A DNA stretch of 64,000 bases from Mycobacterium sp. UM_CSW. Lineage in GTDB: Bacteria > Actinomycetota > Actinomycetes > Mycobacteriales > Mycobacteriaceae. The notes under the pieces were generated by a model. That model worked only from the letters and a program-made list of their open reading frames with translations, made no database searches and had not been told where the DNA came from. Positions 1-7,445 of this stretch are shown piece after piece. The translations under genes were made by a program, and so were the position numbers. Position 1 is the stretch's first letter, and every line of letters starts with the position of its first letter. The stretch covers positions 124,001 through 188,000 of the forward strand of contig NZ_AUWQ01000012.1 in the NCBI RefSeq assembly GCF_000455205.1. Direction: 5' to 3'.

Positions 1-564
1 AGCGAAGACGCCTTTGACCGGTGCCAGAACGCTGTCCCGGTTGAGCAACTCGAGATACCGGGTGAGCTGTTCCACGCCGTCGATCTCGCCGCGCCGCTTG
101 ATTTCCACCGCGACCGAGCCGCCCCGTTCGTCGCGACACAGCAGATCGACGGGGCCAATCGCGGTCATGTACTCGCGGCGCACCAGCGTGTAACCCTCCC
201 CAAGCAGTTGCACATGCTCGGCGAGCAGCGCCTGCAGGTGGGCCTCGACGCCGTCCTTGACCAATCCGGGGTCGACGCCCAGGTCGTGGCTCGAGTCGTG
301 CTCGATGTCCTCCACCGTGATCCGCAGCTGCTCGCCAGCCTTGTTCTCGACCACCCACACCGGCGTCTGACCGCCGAGCTCCTCGGTCAACCAGCAGGGC
401 GGGCTCATCCAGTTCAACGGCTTGTAGGCGCGGTCGTCGGCGTGCACGCTCACCGAGCCGTCGGCCTTGAACAGCAGCAACCGTCGCGCCGACGGCAGGT
501 GTGCGGTGAGCCGGCCGACGTAGTCGACGGTGCATTGGGCGATGACAAGGCGCACCCGACTCAC
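1..564 (-). CDS. nucS: Endonuclease NucS (EndoMS), C-terminus cut by the window edge
   Basis: Mismatch-specific endonuclease that performs non-canonical mismatch repair in actinobacteria. The frame starts at GTG 564 ([10 protein letters not shown]...) and stays open for 188 codons to the window edge, so about 35 residues of the roughly 220-residue family length are missing. The RecB-like nuclease motif is visible near the edge: a conserved aspartate ([10 protein letters not shown]) followed by [11 protein letters not shown], the E-x-K metal-binding pair. The N-terminal DNA-binding half (residues 1-120) is complete. It is divergent from the cyclase gene with only 36 bases between the starts. 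Start choice rests on similarity to the mycobacterial family. Confidence 0.93.
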   Translation of the reverse strand, partial: MSRVRLVIAQCTVDYVGRLTAHLPSARRLLLFKADGSVSVHADDRAYKPLNWMSPPCWLTEELGGQTPVWVVENKAGEQLRITVEDIEHDSSHDLGVDPGLVKDGVEAHLQALLAEHVQLLGEGYTLVRREYMTAIGPVDLLCRDERGGSVAVEIKRRGEIDGVEQLTRYLELLNRDSVLAPVKGVFA

Positions 565-600
565 CTTAGAGCGTGGGCGACAAATTAGGCTGGCGCCACG

Positions 601-2214
601 ATGTCGGCCAAAATGAGCGTGGCCCAACGTATCGGCCGGGTGCTCGAGCGGATCACCCGCCAGAGCGGCCGCCTGCCGGATACCCCTGCGTACGGCTCAT
701 TGATCCTCGGGCGGGTGGCGGAAAGCCAACGACGCCGCCGCATCCGCATCCAGATCATCATGACGGTGCTGGTTCTGGGGGCGAACCTGATCGGCATCGG
801 CGTGGCACTGCTGTTGGTGATAGTCGCCATTCCCGCGCCGAGCATCTTTCACGACGCGCCGGCCTGGCTGACGTTCGGTGTCTCCCCGGCCTACATCGCC
901 ATCGCCCTGGCGGTGGGCACGTATTGGATCACCCGCCGGACCGTGCTCTCCTTGCGTTGGGCGATCGAGGAGCGCGCGCCCACCGCCGAGGACGAGCGCA
1001 ACACCTTCCTGGCACCGTGGCGACTCGCCATGTACGACCTCGTTCTGTGGGGCATCGGGACGGTGGTGTACACGACGCTCTACGGCCTGGTCAACACGTT
1101 GTTCATCCCGCGGTTCCTCCTCGTCGTCAGCTTCTGCGGCGTTCTGGTGGCCACGTTCAGTTACCTGCTCGCCGAGTTCGCGCTTCGCCCGATTGCCGCC
1201 CAGGCGCTCGAGGCGGGACCACCGCCCCGGCGGTTGTCGGCGGGCATCATGGGGCGAACCATGGTGGTCTGGTTCCTGGGGTCCGGCGTGCCCGTCATCG
1301 GCATCGGCCTGCTGGCAATTTTCCAGATCCTGCTGCGCAACCTGACCGAGACCGAGTTCGCGGTCGGCGTGCTGATCATTTCAGTCGCCACGCTCATCTT
1401 CGGGTGCGCCCTGATGTGGATTCTCGCCTGGCTGACCGCGACCCCGGTGCGCGTGGTGCGCGCGGCGCTGCGCCGCGTCGAGCAGGGCAACCTGCGCGGC
1501 AACCTGGTGGTCTTCGACGGCACCGAGCTCGGCGAGCTGCAGCGCGGATTCAACACGATGGTCGACGGCCTGCGCGAACGCGAACGCGTGCGCGACCTTT
1601 TCGGCCGGCACGTCGGCCGCGAGGTCGCCCTGGCGGCCGAGCGCGAGCGACCGAAACTGGGCGGCGAGGAACGACACGTCGCCGTCGTCTTCATCGACAT
1701 CGTCGGCTCCACCCAACTGGTAACCACCCAGCCCCCTACCGAAGTCGTCGAAGTGCTCAACCGATTTTTCGCGATCGTCGTCGACGAAGTGGACCGCCAT
1801 CGCGGCCTGGTCAACAAGTTCGAAGGCGATGCGTCGCTTGCCATTTTCGGAGCACCGAACCATCTCGACTCGCCCGAGGACGAGGCACTCGCCGCGGCGC
1901 GGTGCATCGCGAAACGGCTCGCCGCCGAGATGTGCGAGCTCGAGGCGGGCATCGGCGTGGCGGCGGGCCAGGTCGTCGCCGGCAACGTGGGCGCCAAGGA
2001 ACGGTTCGAATACACCGTGATCGGCGAGCCGGTCAACGAGGCCGCACGGCTGTGCGAGCTGGCCAAGTCCCGTCCCGGCGGATTGCTCGCGACGGCCAAC
2101 GCGCTCGAGGGCGCGAGCGAAGAGGAAAGAGCGCGTTGGTCTTTGGGTGAGGCGGTGACCCTTCGGGGGCACGAGCGCCCAACCCGGCTGGCCTTCCTTG
2201 CCGACGCGCAGTAA
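601..2214 (+). CDS. Membrane-bound class III adenylate cyclase (HAMP-cyclase)
   Basis: Converts ATP to cAMP. The 537-residue protein has about six hydrophobic segments between residues 50 and 280, a HAMP linker at about 275-335, and a C-terminal cyclase domain at about 355-500. Catalytic residues are present: metal-binding D366 (FIDIVGS) and D410 (KFEGDA), substrate Lys K406, and transition-state N479 and R483 (VNEAAR). T472 sits at the adenine-recognition position, as is common in bacterial adenylate cyclases. All of this predicts an active enzyme. It belongs to the Rv1318c-Rv1320c group. M. tuberculosis has three tandem copies here; this window has one. ATG 601 is used; ATG 613 is an alternative. 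Confidence 0.92.
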   Translation: MSAKMSVAQRIGRVLERITRQSGRLPDTPAYGSLILGRVAESQRRRRIRIQIIMTVLVLGANLIGIGVALLLVIVAIPAPSIFHDAPAWLTFGVSPAYIAIALAVGTYWITRRTVLSLRWAIEERAPTAEDERNTFLAPWRLAMYDLVLWGIGTVVYTTLYGLVNTLFIPRFLLVVSFCGVLVATFSYLLAEFALRPIAAQALEAGPPPRRLSAGIMGRTMVVWFLGSGVPVIGIGLLAIFQILLRNLTETEFAVGVLIISVATLIFGCALMWILAWLTATPVRVVRAALRRVEQGNLRGNLVVFDGTELGELQRGFNTMVDGLRERERVRDLFGRHVGREVALAAERERPKLGGEERHVAVVFIDIVGSTQLVTTQPPTEVVEVLNRFFAIVVDEVDRHRGLVNKFEGDASLAIFGAPNHLDSPEDEALAAARCIAKRLAAEMCELEAGIGVAAGQVVAGNVGAKERFEYTVIGEPVNEAARLCELAKSRPGGLLATANALEGASEEERARWSLGEAVTLRGHERPTRLAFLADAQ

Positions 2215-2256
2215 ATCCGGTTGACAACGCCTGTGGTCAACGCCCGTCAGCAGTAT

Positions 2257-2288
2257 CAATAGAAATCCGTTATCGGACAATAGAAATC
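2257..2288 (+). promoter_or_regulatory. Pair of 11-bp direct repeats upstream of the OFA transporter promoter
   Basis: CAATAGAAATC occurs at 2257-2267 and again at 2278-2288, exactly 21 bp apart, which is two helical turns. The pair ends six bases before the predicted -35 box of the transporter gene. This is the geometry of tandem binding sites for an activator. No regulator gene sits next to it, so the binding protein is unknown. Confidence 0.45.
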
Positions 2289-2293
2289 GCGCC

Positions 2294-2323
2294 TTGACCG
2301 CCGGGTGAAACCGCGCCAATAGT
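2294..2323 (+). promoter_or_regulatory. Predicted promoter of the OFA transporter operon
   Basis: TTGACC at 2294-2299 and AATAGT at 2318-2323 are separated by 18 bases. Transcription would start near 2330, giving a leader of about 37 bases before TTG 2367. This placement argues against the upstream in-frame GTG at 2322, which lies inside the -10 region. Confidence 0.45.
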
Positions 2324-2366
2324 GCTGACGGGACGGAGCTCCGTGCCCGCGTCAGAAGGGTGCACC

Positions 2367-3764
2367 TTGACAACCGTTGCGTTGCTTGATCGTTCGAGAA
2401 TCGTCGCCGGGCCCCGATGGAACCGCTGGCTGGTGCCGCCCGCCGCGCTGTCCATCCACCTGGCCATCGGCTCGGCCTACGCCTGGAGCGTCTTCAAGAT
2501 CCCGCTGGAGAAATCGCTGCACGTCTCCGGAACCGCTAGCGCGATGCCGTTCACCGTCGCCATTGTGATGCTGGGCCTTTCGGCGGCGGCGTTCGGCACG
2601 CGGGTGGACCACTACGGACCGCGCTGGGCCATGGTGGTTGCCACCGTGTGCTTTTGCAGCGGGTTGCTGATCGCCGGATGCGGAGTTTCAGTTCACCAAT
2701 ACTGGCTCGTCGTGGTGGGATACGGGGTCGTCGGAGGGGTCGGCCTCGGTATCGGCTACATCTCGCCGGTGTCGACGCTCATCAAGTGGTTTCCCGATCG
2801 CCCCGGCATGGCGACGGGCTTGGCGATCATGGGCTTTGGCGGTGGAGCCCTGATCGCGTCCCCGTGGACGAACAGCCTGCTCGACGCGTTCGGCCGCACC
2901 AGCACAACCGGCGTTGCCAAGACCTTTCTGGTGATGGGCTGTACCTATGCGGTGTTCATGGCGATGGGGTGCCTGCTGATCCGGGTGCCGGCGCCGGATT
3001 GGACGCCGCACGGCTGGAAACCCAAGCCGCACAAAGCCGGATCGCTGATCACGACGGCCGGTGTGTCGGCGGCCAATGCGATCAAGACGCCCCAGTTCTG
3101 GCTGTTGTGGGTGGTGCTCTGTTTCAACGTGACCGCCGGCATCGGCATCCTGGAGAAGGCCTCGCCGATTTACCAGGACTTCTTTCCGAGGGCGCCCCGC
3201 GCGGCGGCGTTGGCCTCCGCGGCCGCCGGGTTCGTCGCGCTGCTGTCGCTGGCCAACATGCTCGGTCGGATCGGCTGGTCGTCGTTGTCGGATGCGCTGG
3301 GCCGCAAGAACATGTACCGGCTATACCTCGGCGGCGGTGCCCTCCTCTATCTCACGTTGGCGCTGACGACCAATTCCAGCAAGCTGACCTTCCTACTGTG
3401 CACCGTGTTGATCCTGTCGTTCTACGGCGCGGGGTTCTCGACCGTTCCGGCGTACCTGCGTGACCTGTTCGGCACCCACGAGGTCGGCGCCATCCACGGC
3501 AGGCTGCTGACGGCCTGGTCGGTCGCGGGCGTGCTGGGGCCGCTGATCGTGAACGCCATCGCCGACTCGCAGAAGGCGGCCGGGAAACACGGACCCGACC
3601 TCTACATCGTGTCGTTCAGCGTGATGATCGCCCTCCTGGTCGTCGGGCTGGTCTGCAACGAGCTGATCAGGCCGGTGGCCGCCAAGCATCACGTGTCCGC
3701 CCCGCCCGGCGACGCCGCGGCGCCCGAGACCATTTCCGACCTTCAGCCGGAGGCACACGCATGA
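2367..3764 (+). CDS. OFA-family MFS transporter (oxalate/formate antiporter type)
   Basis: Twelve-helix major facilitator of the oxalate:formate antiporter family, 465 residues from TTG 2367. The family hallmark lies in the first helix (IHLAIGSAYAWSVFKIPLE), and an MFS loop motif (GRIGWSSLSDALGRK) lies in the second half. The TTG start is chosen because AGAAGGG at 2354-2360 lies six bases upstream and because the predicted promoter overlaps the alternative GTG 2322. The substrate cannot be read from sequence; small carboxylates are the family norm. The stop codon overlaps the start of a 43-residue membrane protein (ATGA), so the two are translationally coupled. Confidence 0.88.
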   Translation: MTTVALLDRSRIVAGPRWNRWLVPPAALSIHLAIGSAYAWSVFKIPLEKSLHVSGTASAMPFTVAIVMLGLSAAAFGTRVDHYGPRWAMVVATVCFCSGLLIAGCGVSVHQYWLVVVGYGVVGGVGLGIGYISPVSTLIKWFPDRPGMATGLAIMGFGGGALIASPWTNSLLDAFGRTSTTGVAKTFLVMGCTYAVFMAMGCLLIRVPAPDWTPHGWKPKPHKAGSLITTAGVSAANAIKTPQFWLLWVVLCFNVTAGIGILEKASPIYQDFFPRAPRAAALASAAAGFVALLSLANMLGRIGWSSLSDALGRKNMYRLYLGGGALLYLTLALTTNSSKLTFLLCTVLILSFYGAGFSTVPAYLRDLFGTHEVGAIHGRLLTAWSVAGVLGPLIVNAIADSQKAAGKHGPDLYIVSFSVMIALLVVGLVCNELIRPVAAKHHVSAPPGDAAAPETISDLQPEAHA

Positions 3765-5098
3765 CTAAGCCGATCCCCGAGCGTCGCATCGGTCCCGCCC
3801 TCATCGCACTGGCCTGGGTGTGGGTCGCCGTCCCGTTCACTTATGGAGTCTGGCAACTCTTTTCGAAGATCGGTCAGTTGTTCGGCGCCTGAGCGGAAGC
3901 CGGTTTCCCTCACCAAGAGCACCACGAGCGCCACGCCGCCGAGGATGAGGGCGCCCACGAACCAGACTGTGGCCGGCCAGCCGCCGGCGCCGTACACCAG
4001 CCCGCCGGCAGCGCCGGCGACCGACCCGCCCAGGTAGTAGCTGAACAGGTAGAGCGCCGACGCCTCGGCGCGATCCCGGCGTGCCGCCGCGCCCACCCAC
4101 CCGCTGGCCACGGTGTGGGCGGCGAAGAATCCGCCGGTGAACACGCCGAGCCCGACGACGATCGCGACCACCGAGTGCGGCACGGTCAACGCCAGGCCGG
4201 TCACCGTGATCGGCAGGGCGCCGCCCAGCACCAGCGCGCGTCCGCGGCGGTCGGCCAGCCGCCCGGCGACCACCGACGTCCAGGTGCCGGCCAGGTACAG
4301 CACGAACAACAGCCCGACCAGCGACGGCGCCAGTCCGAACGGCGGGGCGGTCAACCGGTAGCCCAGGTAGTTGTACACCGTGACGAAGCCGCCCATCAGC
4401 GTGAAGCCCAACGCGAAAAGCTTCAGCAACACCGGGTTTCGCAGATGTGCGGCGAGGTTGCGTGCAGTGGCGCGCGCAGTTGTGGCCTTCGGGGTGAAGA
4501 ACTGCGACCGGGGCACCAGGACGGCGAAGACGGCCGTGCCCGCCAGCGTCGTCACCGAGCACACCAACAGCGCGACCCGCCAGTTGCTGACGTCGACGAC
4601 CAGCGAAGGAACGATCCGCCCGGTCAGCCCACCGACCGTGGTCCCGGCGATGTACCGTCCCATCGCCGAACCGAGCGACGACGCGTGCACCTCCTCGGCG
4701 AGGAAAGCCATTGCGACCGCCGGTATCCCGGCGAGCGCGACGCCGTGCAGCGCGCGGCCCGCGAGCAGCACGCCGAGCGAGGGACTGAACGGCAACAGCA
4801 ACCCGATCACGCTGGAAGCGACCCCCGACGTCAGCATCACGGGGATGCGCCCGTAGCGCTCGGATAGCACGCTGGCGGGGATGATCGACAGCGCCAGCAC
4901 TCCCGTGGTCAGCGCGACCGTCAACGCGGCGGTGGCGGGGCTGATCCGGTAATAGGTCGAGAAGGCCGGCAACAGGGCCTGGGTGCAGTACATCGCGGCG
5001 AAACTGGCCAGGCCGGCGCCGTAGAGCGCCACAGTCACCCGCCGGTATCCCCTGCTTCCGAGTCGGTGGGCGGTAGGACTCGAGGTCGCGTGAGGCAT
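3743..5098 (-). CDS. MFS transporter (YnfM-like, 12 helices)
   Basis: A 451-residue major facilitator with the canonical loop 2-3 signature (SERYGRIPVM) and a second-half counterpart (GRLADRRGRAL). ATG 5098 gives the normal N-terminus (MPHATSSPTAHRLGSRGYRR) just before the first helix; the frame is open upstream to 5266, but that stretch overlaps the LysR gene. The last 50 or so residues, after RETGFRSGAEQ, are hydrophilic and look non-homologous. They are read antisense through the small membrane protein gene and the transporter stop on the other strand, as if the original stop had been lost. It is divergent from a LysR regulator, which probably controls it. Substrate unknown; related proteins are drug or sugar exporters. 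Confidence 0.85.
   Translation of the reverse strand: MPHATSSPTAHRLGSRGYRRVTVALYGAGLASFAAMYCTQALLPAFSTYYRISPATAALTVALTTGVLALSIIPASVLSERYGRIPVMLTSGVASSVIGLLLPFSPSLGVLLAGRALHGVALAGIPAVAMAFLAEEVHASSLGSAMGRYIAGTTVGGLTGRIVPSLVVDVSNWRVALLVCSVTTLAGTAVFAVLVPRSQFFTPKATTARATARNLAAHLRNPVLLKLFALGFTLMGGFVTVYNYLGYRLTAPPFGLAPSLVGLLFVLYLAGTWTSVVAGRLADRRGRALVLGGALPITVTGLALTVPHSVVAIVVGLGVFTGGFFAAHTVASGWVGAAARRDRAEASALYLFSYYLGGSVAGAAGGLVYGAGGWPATVWFVGALILGGVALVVLLVRETGFRSGAEQLTDLRKELPDSISERDGDPHPGQCDEGGTDATLGDRLSHACASG
3761..3892 (+). CDS. Small single-helix membrane protein, probable MFS transporter small subunit
   Basis: A 43-residue protein beginning MTKPIPERRIGP, with one hydrophobic helix (ALIALAWVWVAVPFTYGVW, about residues 13-31) and a short amphipathic tail. 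Its ATG overlaps the stop codon of the OFA transporter by the ATGA arrangement, so it is almost certainly translated with it. Small coupled partners of this kind are annotated beside OFA-type transporters in other actinobacteria as an MFS small subunit; their function is essentially untested. The whole gene lies antisense to the 3' end of the opposite-strand MFS gene, which is unusual. Confidence 0.7.
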   Translation: MTKPIPERRIGPALIALAWVWVAVPFTYGVWQLFSKIGQLFGA

Positions 5099-5151
5099 GA
5101 AAACGATGCTCCGCGCCGGCACCTGGGAAAGGAAATGAATTGTTTGTTGAG

Positions 5152-5173
5152 TTATGATGCCACAATCGCATAA
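5152..5173. promoter_or_regulatory. Candidate LysR binding site between divergent MFS and LysR genes
   Basis: Inverted repeat TTATG (5152-5156) and CATAA (5169-5173), spaced by 12 bases, lies in the 81-base divergent intergenic region directly upstream of the LysR start. This matches the T-N11-A style of LysR-family sites. The surrounding stretch is AT-rich compared with the genome. Confidence 0.4.
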
Positions 5174-5179
5174 GTAGAG

Positions 5180-6076
5180 GTGACGGCGTTGGTTGAAGGC
5201 GACTACGAGTGGTTCGTCACACTCGCGGAGCTGCAGCACGTCACGGCCGCAGCCGAACAGTTGCATATCGCGCAGCCGACGCTCACCCGGATGTTGGCGC
5301 GCCTGGAAAGCCGGCTGGGCGTCGCGCTATTCGAGCGCCGCGGCAGGCGCCTCGCGCTGAACACCTACGGCCGCATTTTTTACGAACACGCGCGCCGGGC
5401 ACAGCTGGAGCTCGATTCGGCCCGACGGGCGATCGAGGACCTGACGAATCCGGCGGTCAGCGAGATCCGGCTGGGGTTCTTGAGTTCGTTCGGGTCGACG
5501 GTGGTGCCGCGCTTGATCGCGGCGTTCACCGCCGCGTCACCGCGCGTGGCATTCACGCTCGAGGAGGGTGCGGCCGAATCCATCGGCGATCTCGTGCAAT
5601 CCGGGTCGGTGGACGTCGGGGTGGTTTCGCCGCGGCCGCGAGGGCCGGCGTTCGCCTGGCGCAGCCTGTTTCGTCAGCGGCTCGGCGTCGCCGTCCCGCC
5701 CGGGCACCGGCTCACGGCCGCCGCGGTGGTGTGCATGACCGACCTGGCCGACGAGCCCTTCGTCGCCATGCATCCCGGGTTCGGCATGCGGCGGCTGCTC
5801 GATGAGCTATGCGCCGCAGCGCAATTCCAGCCGCGGATCGTCCTGCAATCGGCCAACCTGACCACAACCGCCGGGCTGGTTGCCGCGGGACTGGGCATCA
5901 GCCTGGTGCCCATCGACGGCACCGAGCACGCACCCGGGATGAGTGTCCTGCCGTTGGCCGACGCCGACGCTTACCGCGACGTCGGGATGATCTGGAGTTC
6001 CGGCCGGCCGCTGTCGCGCCCGGCGCGGGACTTCATCGCGTCCGCCGCGGGCGCCCATCACGGGGCCGCGACGTAG
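5180..6076 (+). CDS. LysR-family transcriptional regulator
   Basis: A 298-residue regulator with an N-terminal winged HTH at about residues 10-68 (HVTAAAEQLHIAQPTLTRML is the recognition region) and a type 2 periplasmic-binding-like effector domain from about 95 to 290. It is divergent from the YnfM-like MFS gene, the usual arrangement for a regulator and its target. GTG 5180 is used; TTG 5189 has a better-placed Shine-Dalgarno (AGAGGTGA) and is possible. Its 3' end overlaps the convergent TetR gene by 44 bases. The inducer is unknown. Confidence 0.88.
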   Translation: MTALVEGDYEWFVTLAELQHVTAAAEQLHIAQPTLTRMLARLESRLGVALFERRGRRLALNTYGRIFYEHARRAQLELDSARRAIEDLTNPAVSEIRLGFLSSFGSTVVPRLIAAFTAASPRVAFTLEEGAAESIGDLVQSGSVDVGVVSPRPRGPAFAWRSLFRQRLGVAVPPGHRLTAAAVVCMTDLADEPFVAMHPGFGMRRLLDELCAAAQFQPRIVLQSANLTTTAGLVAAGLGISLVPIDGTEHAPGMSVLPLADADAYRDVGMIWSSGRPLSRPARDFIASAAGAHHGAAT

Positions 6077-6767
6077 GTGCTGTATCGCTCTGCACTGCTG
6101 CGTATTTCGCCAGACCACCGATGATGAGCTCGAGGCCGAGTGCAAATTCTTCGTCGATCGGCACAGGCAGGTGGTCGGCCACTGCGCGGGTGGCGGGGAA
6201 CAACTGCGGATCCAACGCGCGAAAAAGCTTGGACGCGTGCCGGTCATCGAGCCCGCGGCCGCCGAGCTGAATGGCGAAGCCCAGCACATAGCGGGCCACC
6301 GTCGCATAGGAGCGGGCCGCGAGACGCGGGGTGAAGCCGTTGTCGAGCAGGACCGCCAGTAACGCTTCCCGCTGCGCCAGCGCATTGGGCCCGAGCGGGA
6401 GCTGGTCGACCAGCAGCGGAGCCACGTTGGGGTGGCTGCGCAACACCTCAAACGTGGCTCGTGCGAACGACTCACAGGCCGGCTGCCAACCCATGGTCGC
6501 GAGTTCCTCAGTGCTGCAGTCGATCTCGCCGAACACGCGATCGACAACGTGCGAAACCACCTCGCCCCGGTTGGCGAAATGGCGATATAGCGTGGCCGTC
6601 CCGGACTCCAGCCGCTGTGCGAGGGTCCGCATCGAGAGAGCCTCCGCGCCCTCCTCGTCCACGATCTGGAGGGCCGTGCCGATGATGCGGTCGAGCGGGA
6701 GCCGCGGGCGCCCGCGGGACCGGCGACCGGAAGTGTCGTCTTGAGTCGGTGGGCTGCCTCGGGTCAC
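6033..6767 (-). CDS. TetR-family transcriptional regulator
   Basis: A 244-residue protein starting at GTG 6767. The HTH spans about residues 25-70 (ALSMRTLAQRLESGTATLYRHFANR), preceded by a basic arm (RRSRGRPRLPL). The C-terminal ligand domain resembles TetR_C-type regulators of actinobacteria. It is divergent from the PNPOx-like gene, and an inverted repeat in the shared intergenic region overlaps that gene's promoter, so local repression of the PNPOx-amidohydrolase pair is the likely role. Its 3' end overlaps the LysR gene tail to tail. Confidence 0.88.
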   Translation of the reverse strand: MTRGSPPTQDDTSGRRSRGRPRLPLDRIIGTALQIVDEEGAEALSMRTLAQRLESGTATLYRHFANRGEVVSHVVDRVFGEIDCSTEELATMGWQPACESFARATFEVLRSHPNVAPLLVDQLPLGPNALAQREALLAVLLDNGFTPRLAARSYATVARYVLGFAIQLGGRGLDDRHASKLFRALDPQLFPATRAVADHLPVPIDEEFALGLELIIGGLAKYAAVQSDTAPTSRPRDGRPRRTR

Positions 6768-6775
6768 GCGCCCAG

Positions 6776-6815
6776 TATTGCGACTCTTGACCGGGCACGC
6801 AATAACGGATACGGT
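6776..6815 (+). promoter_or_regulatory. Promoter of the PNPOx gene with overlapping TetR operator candidate
   Basis: A near-consensus promoter, TTGACC at 6787-6792 and TACGGT at 6810-6815, has a 17-base spacer. A 7-bp perfect inverted repeat, TATTGCG (6776-6782) and CGCAATA (6798-6804), straddles the -35 box and spacer. The gene on the left is a TetR regulator, so this is the obvious operator candidate; bound repressor would block RNA polymerase. Confidence 0.5.
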
Positions 6816-6878
6816 GTAGCCATAAAATATGGGGAGTCGCCCGATTCACCTTCACGTCAGACCGGAAGACACGTTGCC

Positions 6879-7433
6879 ATGCTGCTACCGCTTGCCACGG
6901 AACCCTTCACCGTTCCCACCGACCGGGACCTGCTCCCGTCCGAGCGCCGCGAGTTCGTGCGGACTCATCGAACATGCGTGTTCGGCTACCGCCGGAAGAA
7001 CGACGGGCCCGGAATGTCGGTCGTCTACTACGTCCCCACCGATGGGGACGAGCTACTGGTGTCGACGATGGCCGGGCGCGGCAAGGCCCGGGTCATCGCG
7101 CGGGACGGCAAGGTCAGCCTGTGCGTCCTCGACGAACGTTGGCCCTTCGCCTATTTGCAGGTGTATGCCGACGCGGTGATCGACGACGATCCCGACCTGG
7201 TGTGCGACGTCATGATGGAAGTTGGTGCCAGGATGTCGGGCCAGCCGCTCCCGATAGAAGCCCGGCCGGTCGTCGACGCCATGCGGCGCGAAGAAAACCG
7301 GGTTGTCGTTCGGTGCCGCCCCTACGCGACATTCGGTCAACCGCCGCGACACCTCCACCGCAACGACCAGGAAGAGCGCATCACTCACTGGCTTTCCGGC
7401 ACGGTCCCGTGGGACGCGCCCGACCCGGCCTGA
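6879..7433 (+). CDS. Pyridoxamine 5'-phosphate oxidase-like (split-barrel) flavoprotein
   Basis: A 184-residue protein of the PNPOx/F420-dependent split beta-barrel class. Typical elements are the early FGYRRKNDGPGMSVVYYVPTDGDELLVSTMAGRGKA stretch, split here as strand, turn and cofactor-phosphate binding region, and the later SLCVLDERWPFAYLQVYADA. ATG 6879 is chosen because it follows a GGAAG motif and begins just before the conserved fold. The frame is open further upstream into the promoter. The cofactor (FMN or F420) and substrate are not decided by sequence. It sits 12 bases before an amidohydrolase and probably forms an operon with it under the divergent TetR. Confidence 0.8.
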   Translation: MLLPLATEPFTVPTDRDLLPSERREFVRTHRTCVFGYRRKNDGPGMSVVYYVPTDGDELLVSTMAGRGKARVIARDGKVSLCVLDERWPFAYLQVYADAVIDDDPDLVCDVMMEVGARMSGQPLPIEARPVVDAMRREENRVVVRCRPYATFGQPPRHLHRNDQEERITHWLSGTVPWDAPDPA

Positions 7434-7445
7434 GTCAGCCCACTT

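Noticed and set aside
2322-2366. Upstream GTG 2322 as start of the OFA transporter
   Set aside because: It falls within the predicted -10 box, and the TTG at 2367 has a well-placed Shine-Dalgarno.
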